Below, piece by piece: positions 23,316 to 34,500 of a stretch of DNA of 64,000 nt (positions are counted from its first letter, which is position 1; each line of letters opens with the position of its first letter). A program made the translations under genes and the position numbers. A model generated the notes under the pieces. The model saw nothing but the letters and a program-made list of their open reading frames with translations, had not been told where the DNA came from and did not search any database. The stretch comes from Nymphaea colorata (Eukaryota > Streptophyta > Magnoliopsida > Nymphaeales > Nymphaeaceae): NCBI RefSeq assembly GCF_008831285.2, contig NC_045140.1, forward strand, positions 14,805,796 through 14,869,795, read 5' to 3'.

Positions 23316-23824
23316 AATAGGTAAAGTATTTTGTTGCATCATTTTTATGTTAATGTTTATTTGGGTCATTATTTAATTTCAATAATAAATGATGTAGTTT
23401 TTATTTATATTTTATTGTGCAGGTGAATGAATGATGATATGTAACTATTTTCAATAAAAACAGAGACAAAAACTGATTGTGCTACATAGAAAAATACAAA
23501 ACTGCTTGTTTTAGGTAAGTAACATTTATTTTTTTGGTTTTCGAGTTTATAGATGTATTTGTTTGCTACATTTTAGGTTGTGATATTTGTATGTCCACTT
23601 TATGTTCACACCTACGTCACTCTATTAAAAATAGAGCACCTTACCTGTTTAGGACAGATCGCGCTTTGTGCTAATGACACAAGCAATTATTAAAATGTGC
23701 CGTAGGACGGGTCGCGCATAACGTTCATGACGTGCACAATTGTATACGACATATTTTTACTTTTACAGTTTTACCATATACACCGTTTGGCCCGCCCCGG
23801 GAAAAAATCCTGGCTTGGCCCCTG
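23316..23824 (+). mobile_element. hAT-like transposon end (3' untranslated part plus terminus)
   Basis: From CAATAGGTAAAGTATTTTG to the terminus TTGGCCCCTG at 23824 this block matches the reverse complement of 55471-55995 over nearly its whole length. Shared words include AATAATAAATGATGTAGTTT and CTTGTTTTAGGTAAGTAAC. The outer end read inward, CAGGGGCCAAGCCAGG, is a typical hAT terminus. No transposase code is left in this copy, and its other end was not found. Confidence 0.72.
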
Positions 23825-24004
23825 GTCTGAAGGACGCCAAGTCTTTGCTGTGGTGATCGAGATATTGGTTGCTTCCTAATTGAGGATCTGATCTTGCGAT
23901 TTTTGTTATTGTCTTGGGAACTACTTGGGATTCAAAGTAGTGAATGTCCAACTTTTTTTAACCGAAGTAAAGTGGCTACCCTCTTTTGTATCCAGGATGA
24001 GACT

Positions 24005-25459
24005 ATGAAGACGCCCATCAGATTGTTACCAGTCGTTCGCCACACCGCTCCCTCCTTATCATGTGCATCCTCTTGTTCCCAGTCGACCACTCAAATTGCC
24101 GATATTGATGAAGTTTGCAGGCTGATCAATGACCACCCATTTCCAGACGAGCCCTTAGAGCCAACCCTTCGTCAAATTGGAATACCCATCTCATCCTCCT
24201 TCATCGACAACGTACTTGGACGCCTATTTGCTGGTCACGCGAATGGGTTCAAGGCTTTGGAGCTCTTCAACTTTGCAAGGCGACACTCTGAGTTCAGGCT
24301 CACTTCAGATTTATTTGAGAAGATGGTTCACATCCTTTCACGAATGCGGAAGTTTGATAAAGTGTGGGAGTTATTTGATGAGATACACGTGAAGCATCCG
24401 TCTGTGATAAGTCTCAAGTCAATGAGCATTGTCTTAGCACGTTACTGTCAGCACCAATCGTTTGAAGAAACACTTGAAGCTTTCAGTAGGATGGAACGCT
24501 ATGTCGGCGAGCACACCGTTGATACCTACAACGTGCTTCTCTACGCATTTTGCACTCAAAAGCACATGATGGAAGCTCGAGCCATCTTTCGTAAGATACA
24601 CAGGCGGTTCATGCCGAATACGCAGACCCTGAACATCTTGCTCATGGGGTTCAAAGAATCCAGAAATCTTATCGCTGTGGAGCTGTTCTATCATGACTTG
24701 GTACGCAGGGGTTGTGTTGCCAACACAGTAACCTATAATATCAGAATCGATTCCTTTTGCAAGAAAGGCCGTGTTCATGATGCACTAAGACTGCTAAGCG
24801 AGATGGAAGAAAAAAACTGTTCTCCTACCATTGAGACTTACACTACATTAATTCATGGTTTCTGCATTGCTCGAGATCCAGTTAGGGCTCGTCAGATATT
24901 TGATGAAATGGAGAATCATGATCTGAAGCATGATTCTGTAGCATATAATGCGTTGATAAGTTGTTATGTTAGATTTGGGGATTTGAAATCAGCTGTAGAC
25001 TTGATGGATGAAATGGAGGGGAGAGGAGTTCGGCATGATGATGTCACTTACAACACTTTATTCCGTGGTTTGAGGACTTTAGATTCGATAGGTGCACTCT
25101 CTAAGCTCTACCAGAAGATGATTGAGAAAGAATTTCTACCAAAAATGCAGACAGTCGTTCTGCTGATGAAATCTTTCTGTCAGAATGATCGATGTGATTT
25201 AGGAATTGATTTGTGGGATTATCTAATTCAAAAAGGTTGCTGTCCTCATGCACATGTACTTGATCTGTTGGTAACGAGCCTATGCTCTAGGGGTAAGACA
25301 GGCAGGGCTCTTGAATGTCTTTACGAATCATTGGCAAGGGGACGCCATCCAAATAAGCAAACGTTTCAAGTTTTGCTGGCCTATCTTCAGGAAGGAGGTG
25401 ACGAAGACAAATTGATAGTTGTTAGAGAGATCATGAAAAAGTTAGGAATAAGTGCGTGA
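24005..25459 (+). CDS. P-type pentatricopeptide repeat (PPR) protein, probably mitochondrial
   Basis: This single-exon gene of 484 residues binds organellar RNA and probably acts in transcript processing, stability or translation. From about residue 100 to the end it is a run of roughly eleven 35-residue PPR units, e.g. VDTYNVLLYAFCTQKHMMEA, TVTYNIRIDSFCKKGRVHDA, IETYTTLIHGFCIARDPVRA and SVAYNALISCYVRFGDLKSA. There are no E, DYW or SMR domains, so it is P class. The N-terminus MKTPIRLLPVVRH is basic and lacks acids, as in a mitochondrial presequence; a plastid target is possible. The frame stays open up to 23894, but I chose the ATG at 24005. A pyrimidine-rich TTTTGTATCCAG acceptor lies just before it, and the family-like sequence begins there. 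The frame is intact. Confidence 0.93.
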   Translation: MKTPIRLLPVVRHTAPSLSCASSCSQSTTQIADIDEVCRLINDHPFPDEPLEPTLRQIGIPISSSFIDNVLGRLFAGHANGFKALELFNFARRHSEFRLTSDLFEKMVHILSRMRKFDKVWELFDEIHVKHPSVISLKSMSIVLARYCQHQSFEETLEAFSRMERYVGEHTVDTYNVLLYAFCTQKHMMEARAIFRKIHRRFMPNTQTLNILLMGFKESRNLIAVELFYHDLVRRGCVANTVTYNIRIDSFCKKGRVHDALRLLSEMEEKNCSPTIETYTTLIHGFCIARDPVRARQIFDEMENHDLKHDSVAYNALISCYVRFGDLKSAVDLMDEMEGRGVRHDDVTYNTLFRGLRTLDSIGALSKLYQKMIEKEFLPKMQTVVLLMKSFCQNDRCDLGIDLWDYLIQKGCCPHAHVLDLLVTSLCSRGKTGRALECLYESLARGRHPNKQTFQVLLAYLQEGGDEDKLIVVREIMKKLGISA

Positions 25460-25902
25460 GGACAGTTCTAGTGACATTTTCTGCTCCATTTCCGAAATGG
25501 GTATGGATGGACAGCGGCAAGGGTATGGATGGACAGCAGCAAGCCTGACTTTTCCAGTTTTACTTACTGAAGAAATGTTATTATTTGAAAATACTTTTGT
25601 TGCTTTCAAGCTTGGCTGGTCCTGACTCAACATAGACGTCTTTCTGATGTTCTCTTGGCATGTCAGTTCATCGCCGGCAACAATTCTCATAAATTTCATA
25701 TGATAACTATAAGGCAGTTAGGGAGTAATATAGAAGTATAAGTAGACCTCCCTACCCAAGCTCTGACGGGTGAGGCCCCTGAAGACTGCTAGCATTCGCT
25801 TGGAAGTAGATAATTGATCCCTTCATATAGCACACAACTGTTCAATAGAAGGATAGAAGGGTGTACTGTTCAATCAGAAGTGGAGTAAGGAGCTTTACAG
25901 AG

Positions 25903-26426
25903 GTTTGAAGCATTTTTATTGCAAAAGGAAGGAACCCCTCTTTCTGTGGAATTAGAAAGAAATTCCTCCAACAATCAGATCGACGAAGTCAAACGTAAAT
26001 CTGGCTTTACCAAAGCAGGAGCTGTATTGACTCCTGAAAGAGGAAGCAGTAAGCACAGAGGCAGTCAACTCAGTATTTTCATCAAGCAAGCAAGCCCCTT
26101 CCGCTTGACTGAAGCTAGCCTTTCTGGTGAAACGGCATGGGTTTGACAAAAAAAAATCAGTTTCTCATCAAGAAATGCATATGTAGAAGGAAGGGACACC
26201 TATGTACGAGAAAGTTAGGTAAGTGGCGAAGCAGTATGCTACTAACAGAAGGGAAATATGTACTGCTGCTACTCAATCGCTAGCAGACAGTATGGAACTT
26301 CAACAGAATGTTGAAGCATTTACTTGCAAGAAAGAATCTTCTTCTATGGAATTAGAATCAGCAGAAAATAAATCTGATCTGACCAAGTCAGGTGGTGCAT
26401 GGACTCCACTAGAGGGAGGAAGATAG
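25903..26426 (+). pseudogene. Decayed duplicated peptide-coding unit, family unknown
   Basis: Two diverged copies of one unit lie about 400 bp apart on the plus strand. The first, near 25897-26045, reads ALQRFEAFLLQKEG and later KSGFTKAGAVLTPERGS. The second, near 26297-26425, reads ELQQNVEAFTCKKES and later NKSDLTKSGGAWTPLEGGR. The copies align over their length with gaps of whole codons, so the sequence was probably coding when it was duplicated. A stop lies just upstream of unit 1, and frames do not join across the gap. I do not recognise the family. It could be the rest of an old gene or part of a long PPR 3' region. Confidence 0.4.
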
Positions 26427-27496
26427 GCCCGGAAATTCTCCAATCAGATATTGGTGGTTTCTTATTTTCTGTTTATTATTAGAACTTTAAATTAATTAAC
26501 AATGTGCGCTGCCCTCTTTGTGGATTTGAATTAAGCATTAGTACAAGATCTAGGGGTGTTACTTATGTTACTTTGAAAGAGTGACAGAATCACCAAGCCA
26601 CTGAAATGGTAATCCCTTCATTGACGGTCTACTATGGATGTTCTACTCATACAGCAGTTAAAACGTGGATTTATTAGATACTACGGTCAGTTGCTATAAT
26701 ATGCACAAAAAACTGAGAATGTTCCCTTCTGGTTATTGTTAAGTGAACATCTAACATATGTCATGGTCTCATGGAGCCAACCCGCTAAAATAGAGCATCT
26801 CCCACCGGAATGCTTACTGAACATTTGCAATGAACATGCAAGAGAATGCTAGCTTGAAATTTACAAAGCGAAGCTGCTTCCTAAACAGAATGTCTATGTT
26901 GCATAATACAGCACTAATTGAAACAACATATGCAGGTGAACCTGCTTAGGGATGGTATGAAGAGAATGAGAAATATATCCTCTACAGAGTTGTCTTATGG
27001 TGTAGAAGTTATTTCAGTTTGGCATGGTCTTATTATCAGTAACGAGTGTGAAATGGCATGGTAAGAATAATCCCAACAATGTTTGAGATAAATGAGACAA
27101 TCAGTTGATTCATGACTAACCCAATAAATGGAAACATCAAGTCTTCCTGAGTGACAAAACCATTAGCCAATCTGTGCCTTTTTCTTTATCTGGACATGGA
27201 AGGTGGGTGTGATCCCTTGATGTCAAGTTGATATCCCACGGCTGTGATAATGTGTTTTAACCTTGATCTCTCTCTAATTTTGCCTGATGGCGTCTTGGTT
27301 AAATCTCAGATGTTCACTTTGTAGCTTGTAGTTTTTTCTTTGTAGAGGTAATAGCAGGTTAGGCACTGATACATAGCTTAAACAGAATAATGAAACAAAT
27401 TTTTCTTTGTAGAGGCAATTGCAGGTTAGGCACTTAGCTAAAACAAAAAAGGTTGAAACAAAAATTTCAACTTAATGGGAGTATAAAACATTAAAA

Positions 27497-27541
<45 letters not shown>

Positions 27542-30500
27542 AAAAGGCAGTGTTATTGTTCATGATATTTACACTTTCAGCTGACTGACACATGAACAAA
27601 CAACAATTCTAACCTACTGAATAATTAGAAGAAATGCATGACATGTACCTACCAGTCTGATATTCCAAAGCGCCCAAAAAAAGCTTCTTTGCTGGTTTCT
27701 CTCTTTATGGAAAAGATAAAGCTCCGCAGCTCCAACAAGATGGTGATTTTGCCAATAGAAACCAATTTTTTGTTATTTCAACGTTCTTAGCAAAGATGAC
27801 ACTTTGCCTGAGAATTAACCTCAGCTAAGTTGTGATTCTGTCCTTCGTGCATCCAACGAGTTCAAGAAGGCAACGAAGTCAATGAAACAGGGCTAAATGA
27901 TTATGTAGGGCTGGGCGTCGGGCCAAACCTGGCCTGCCGCTTAAACCAACTCGCAAAGGCCTCACACAGCTATAAGGGGCCAACTAAAGCCTGTCCGGCC
28001 GGCTGGCCCTGGAATTACATGGGGAAGTGGGCGTGTAAGATCCAGCTCATAAAAGCAACTTTGTTTTCATTAATTCGTTAAAAAGAAGTCTCCTCTCTAC
28101 CATGACTTAATTTTTAATCGATCATCTATTACGATCTTAACAAAATGAAATAGATCTATTCATGAAGTTATGTCTAAGCCCGGCCCCTGTCAGGGCCCGT
28201 GACCTCACCGTGGCCTGACCTTTTTAGTTAACTACTGAGTCAGATCCAGATTGCAAAACGGAACTCAATGATCAACTCAATGATGCATGGCCTTCACTTT
28301 AAAGAACACATTATTCTTGTTACCAAACGAGGCATAATGCCCAGTTTTAATAATAGGTGTCCCCATCCTATATCTTTGAGCTTTACCACTTAAAAGGCTG
28401 ACGACCAAACAACCACGGATTAGTGTTCCTGAAACCGCGGACTAATGCATCGAAATATGCTGCTATCAAAATCTTTCGAAATCATTATGAAAAACTTGTT
28501 TTCCTTTAAAAAAAAGTTTCTCTATAATATATTTAACACATAAGACAATTCACAAAAATTGCAATAGTACATTTAACTTTAGAACATATTAACTTGTGTC
28601 ACAACATATATTTCAAGGGAAATTCTCACTTTAGGGCATGTCGTTTACTGAAAATTTAAAAAGGGAGATCACTTTTTTGGTGTTTTTGTTGATAAGGTCA
28701 CATCTCCCTATGTTAACCTGGGAAAGAAAGAAAAACGTTAATCAACTGCAATTGCGTTCTCAACATTTCCCTCTAGCACAGCATGGCGGTCTTATTGTTT
28801 GAAGTCCTTTTTTTATTCTTTTTTTTTTTTTTATTCTTAAGTTAATAGCCGTGCCCTTACTTGACTGTTATGAAAAGTATGGCCTTTATTAAAAATATTA
28901 TAGAAGATATTTTTTTTATTAAAAGAAAAAAGTAAGGGAAAAAGAAATTTCTCCATTTTGAACAGAAACAATCACTTGTTCGTATAGTGGGAGAGAACCC
29001 TAGCGCCCGAGTGAAATGCTGAAACTCCCTCTTCCAAAGTTGTTTGGAGACCTATATAAACTTATGGTTTACACTTTTTTTCAATTCATGAGCTACCATT
29101 TGCAGTCTACAAGAATAGCACATCGGAGCATGAAACCGATGAAACCGACCACAATGATTCAAAGCCAGACACTTTTTAATATCATTTCTTGAGTTAAAAA
29201 GAGGAAATGATGTTCCAATTTTGTGGAAAATTGATAATGTCAACAGCATTTTGTGGCCATTCCATATCAAGATTTGCATGCTCCATCGTAACCTCTCAGG
29301 CCTACGCTCAATATTGGCCAACCCAGCTGCCTTGCCAGCAAATATAATGTCTTAAAGTAGAAGGAGATAAAAAATTTGGTACCAGGAGTCTACTCCTCAG
29401 TCCTTGTCAAACCAAGCCGCGAATCTGCACCTCCTCCAATGAAAATCTCTGCTCGGAGGAATTCTCCCTGATTGACTTGAAACAAATCTACACCTCCTCA
29501 ATTTGCATGTTCGTTGCGTACCAAAATAGGTTTTGTTGCTAAAATCCCCTAAGGGCTATTCCCATGGTCTTTGGTCTTGGCTTGCATCAGTTTTCATAAA
29601 GATTCATAAAACAGTAAAAAACTATTTATATACTCAAATAGTTCAAAGCAGGTTTATGAAATACTCACGTACTGTCCATGCTACCAAACAACTCTTATGA
29701 AGGCATTCATTCGGTAAAATAAATGTCTCGTGATGTTATAACTTTATGATGGGATGTCTTGAAAGTATATTTTGAGCCTAATTATTGTAATCCAGGACAT
29801 CCTGTCCACCTACTTAAACTCATTTATGAGAGGGAAAAAGGGTTCCAAGCAAAGACCCACTTAGGTGGGTCAGATTATTTGTCGGCTGCAATCATCTGTC
29901 ATCTGATTCAGAAAAGAAAGCAAAAGAAAAGCCAATGCACATCTGATCATGGATGGAATTGGCTAAATCGATTTCTAACCTCAACCAATGGGCGACTCTG
30001 CCGACAGGGAATTGCTTTGGATCTTTAGAAGCAAATCTGATCACAAAAGACCAGGATAAGTTAAGACATGGCACCATCAACCACTAGTTCCATAGACCCC
30101 AATTTCATCCTGGCCTCCTTCTGGATCAGTGGGTCCATATCCAAACAACCAATCTTTCCTCTCACTTGGACAAAGCATGACTGATGACAAAGATCCACCT
30201 GCAGCAACTCAAATCAAACGAAAAGAGCCCAACGGGGGATTTTAGAAAGGAACGTGTTTCGAGTTTGGACCTTGAAATATCAAAGTGGGTCCAAACATCG
30301 GTTGTCCAAACATGGAAAAGCACTAGAAAGCAAGGGCCCCAATTTCAACAATGGCAGGCCAAACTTTTAGTGCCTAAGCTTAGGGTTAGGTTTCCTTTGT
30401 TTCAACCGAAGCATCATGAAGAAGATGGCAGATTCCGGGAGAGGCATCTTCATCGTCTAGTGCAATAGCTGCACAAAAAAAGTGCTTCAGCCTTGACATT

Positions 30501-31481
30501 GATGCCGATGTAAATGGTTTGGATTCGAGTCCGAGTCCGAACTTGACTTATTAGTGGAATTCCACCCTATTGGATTAGTATTTGGCAAAATGATTAAATC
30601 TGGACTTTAGATTTCCATACGGAATCTGACAAGTGAACTAATTTGCTCTAGTTGGGATCTAACGTGGATTACTATTTGTTTGAATACGGCAGGTGAGTGT
30701 ATCGTTGCCCATGAGTACAGACGGTTTAGATCGAGGCAAAATAAACTCATTAGGATTCGGATTGAAACTGAATCCAATACAAGCGAAAATGAGAAGAATG
30801 TTTTATGGGACCGGACTCATTTGCCGCTTCGATTCCTCATAAGCCGAAGGCCATCTGAGTTACCATATTTTAGGGTTGGTTTAACGACACTAACAGTTTG
30901 TTACTATTTTATGAATCTGCTTTAAGTTTTGCGATTGAAGTAGATTTATGAAATAGAAATAAACTTTTCCTATCACTAATCAGCCCCTTAGGTCTTTCAC
31001 TCAACTCAAGCTTTTGAGTTTCATTTTTGGAAACGAACGGTTTACCAAAGGGTTAGGGTTGGAGCCAGGTCTACCTTTTAAGGAATCTGACTAATCGGTG
31101 TCCCTGTAATCGGATTCAAACTGATACCGTATTCCTTTTTTTAAAGCCGAATTCAGACTCCACCAGTAACATAAGGTCCAAAAAATATATATATTAATCA
31201 GGTTGAATCCTGGTATCATGTGAGATGAGAAAAGGGTGAGGGTTTCGTCTCTCTACGATGAAATACACGCCCTGCTTACTCATAATCATGTTAAATCTTT
31301 ATCAAATACCCATCAAATATTGGACACAAACTCAAAGTTAAAACTTATGAAATCGCACATTTTGAAATTTAATTAGTACTGAAATTTAAATTTCTTTGCC
31401 AAATTCAATTAATTAAATGCAAGATTTGGATACAATTAAATATATCAATCCATTTACATTTATCTCTTCCACGCATCCATG
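26427..31481. other. Intergenic region, no gene seen
   Basis: About 5 kb with only short unsupported reading frames. It contains a (TG)n(GA)n microsatellite at 27498-27539 and a GC-richer patch at 27900-28030 (GGCCTGCCGC, GTCCGGCCGGC) of the kind seen in degraded plant repeats. Confidence 0.6.
27498..27539. repeat. Compound (TG)n(AG)n microsatellite
   Basis: Roughly ten TG units pass directly into roughly ten GA units. Confidence 0.93.
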
Positions 31482-31518
31482 CCTTTGTCCAACCTTGAAA
31501 GCAAAGGTTGGACAAAGG
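31482..31518. repeat. Perfect 15-bp inverted repeat with 7-nt loop
   Basis: CCTTTGTCCAACCTT (31482-31496) is followed by GAAAGCA and then its exact reverse complement AAGGTTGGACAAAGG (31504-31518). There is no T-run after it and no adjacent gene, so a function as terminator is not suggested. Confidence 0.85.
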
Positions 31519-34500
31519 GAATAATTGGGGAATGCCTGAACTTAGAGTGCAGGTTAATATGTAAGTTGAAGTGTAGTGAGGGTGTTATCTCGATCCACCA
31601 AAAACATACATGTATCCTTGAGGCAAGGGGGGAAGGGCGAGTTTGAGCCTTTTTTTTTTTTTTTCATAGTAAGATGAAATACTCCTCCTATGCATCCAAC
31701 CTGACAAATCAATTTATGTTTTCTATCCTTTTCAAATTAGTTGTCTGGCTTAAGTAGCCCTATTTGAATTGAAGCATTGTCGATCCTTTTCAATTATTTT
31801 TAAAAATTTGAAATTTTTTGTAGTATTTAATTATTTTAACACACTTTCTTTATTTGTAAATAATATAAACAATAATCTACTGCTTTAGGATCAACGGATT
31901 CCATTCATTTTTTAAGTTTTTATATCACCAGTTTAACCATAGAAAATTATAGATTGAGTTATTAAAACCATCCTAAATCGGCCGGTTTGAATCGAATTGA
32001 TGGCGATCAATTCAATTTTATGGCTCATTATTCAAGGGCGCTGCGTGTCAAATTTTAATAATTTTTTTATAAAAAAAACACTTTTTTTTTTTTTGCTTCA
32101 AGCAATGCTTTTTCAACCGATTCTCGACTAATCATGGATACCGATTCAGCTACGGTCCATGGACGGAAGAGACGGGGGCTATAATTGAAAACAGGAACTT
32201 AAAAGCATGTCACGACTCATCCTAAAAAACTCTACCAAGAAAAGTACAGTTCAACAGCAAGCAAACCCCGATTTTTTGAGATAAAAGAGGATCTCCTTTA
32301 TGAAACACTCTGGCAATACGATCAAACCTTGGAAGAACAAGAAATTTGTCGCATAAGAACGTGAGAAGCATGGGGGAAAATATACGTTGGGGTGTACTTG
32401 TGGAAACCAACGAGCATATCATGTGGTTGAAGTCTTGCAATAAACTTACAACCCACCAAACTCGAACAAATCTAAAGTGGAATTTTCTCCTTTCTAATAG
32501 ATTCCTCGTGAATTAGAGGGAACCCCACTGCTCTTCTAAGAAACCCAAGTTCCCATTCCCTTCTATTGCCCAACGTTTAGAGTTGCATTTAGACCTGGGT
32601 GAACTTATTGTTACTCCTTTCCACTCGAGAGTAGCGTCTGCACTTTTGCAGTGTAAAGAAGTAGTACCCATGAACTAACGACCAGACTCTCTCTGACTTG
32701 CTAGCTCATCCAACTATGCTGGCTAAAGCCTCAACCAAGCCAACACAAGTAATTAAATCTATAATATCCTCTAAAGATCTTTGTTACAAGACCATTAACA
32801 CGTATAAGTTATCAAAGCAAGACTCTGCTAGATCTAACCCATCTGCCGAACAAATCTTACCAATATTCAAAGGTGTGCCCTAGTGTGGAGGATCTTTTGG
32901 GTGCTTTCTTCAAATGTGATGACTAATTGAAAAGGTTCTCTTCCCCTTTCACGAGGCACTTAGGGCACCAGCTCGGCTAAAGATTTGACACAACGCAGAC
33001 CTATGTGTTGGCCCTCTCAATAAGACAAAGAGTTGATCATTAAAAAAGAAAGAAAGAAAAAATCAATGGTTAGAGATAGAAAGATTACTCAAGTGCTACA
33101 AGCAGGTGCATCACTTGAGAAAAGGGTGGTAGATGAAAGCCATGATATTATTGATAAAACATAAAGTAGGGGACAAGCAAGAAACTGACAGTAGGGGATG
33201 GACCACGCCCTTCTACATCTGAGAGATTCCTTCCCCACGCTAATTTTCAGTTATTTTATTTTGTTTTGTTTGGTTCTTAGATGTGTTGCTTTTGAAACCA
33301 TCCATGGTGGATGCATTGAATGTGGGAAGTGAGCATTAGGACATTAAGTAAGTGCATGAAAAAGTAAAGAGAATCATGAAGATGTGCTCCCCCAACTACA
33401 CATCAAGAAATGCATATTTCATTACAGGAACAGCCCAACATGACTCAAAAGATATTGAAAGTACTAAACAAGTGCATCCTTTGGTAGCCAACCACCTGAT
33501 CAGGCGGCATGACTAAGGCGTTTAAATTAATTGAGATTCTGAAGTTTAAGCAGGCAATATATTGATTTCCTTATTAAAGCTCAAACTCAGTTGAATCTGA
33601 CTTCGAGTCAGATTAGGCAAAATCCCATTACTTAAATCTCTGTAAGTACTAACATCCATTCCATCAAAGTCTGATCCGGTTAGAATATCTCTAGCTACCT
33701 AATTACAGCCTGGGGCATATTTGTGCCGCTTTTCTTTCTCAAATTCAAGCTCTATCATCTCATGCAAGTCATAGTTTTTCATTATTTCTACATGCTAAAC
33801 ATAACATCAACAAGATTGAGATGGTCCATTCATTCTTATCCATTCCCCACCTCCCAAATCACTTTCTTTTAGAATCAATAATTTAATCCTCAGATAATTT
33901 AACCAAATCAAATAAATCTCTCTGTCCAGTCAACAACCCACGGCCGTCGGATCGGCTCCACGTGGATTGCGTTTTGTCGTTTCCGACGTAAGCATGGTCC
34001 CTCCGAATCAATGCCACATGTCGTCACATAGTTTAAGCATCAAGGTGAAGAAGCCATATGCCATCCATGGAAGCAGATGGGGAATCCAATTAACAATTCT
34101 CATAGTTGAGGGCATTAAGGGGCCACTAGTTGATAGGACCGGGACACGTGTCGAACGATCCCGATAGTGCCAGCACCATGGGGTCCATCACTTGTGCATC
34201 CAATGTTATGTAGATGGAGAATTGTACTTGGTAGCTGTCCAAATTAAAAGCCCACAAAAAATCTAAAAACCCAATACATGACAGTACCAAGATATCACAG
34301 TGCTGTGACTGAGACTTGTGCCCTGAGATTCTTATGCCCATGCTTATCTCCAATAGTGACAAGGAAACTTATATACTGTTTGGCAGATATGTTAATTTAT
34401 CCACCAATCAAAGTTTTCCTTTCTAATTTTCTCCAAACAAAGTGTATTGTTTTTTATTAACCAATAGAATCACAACAAACACGCGATACGGACAAAAATA

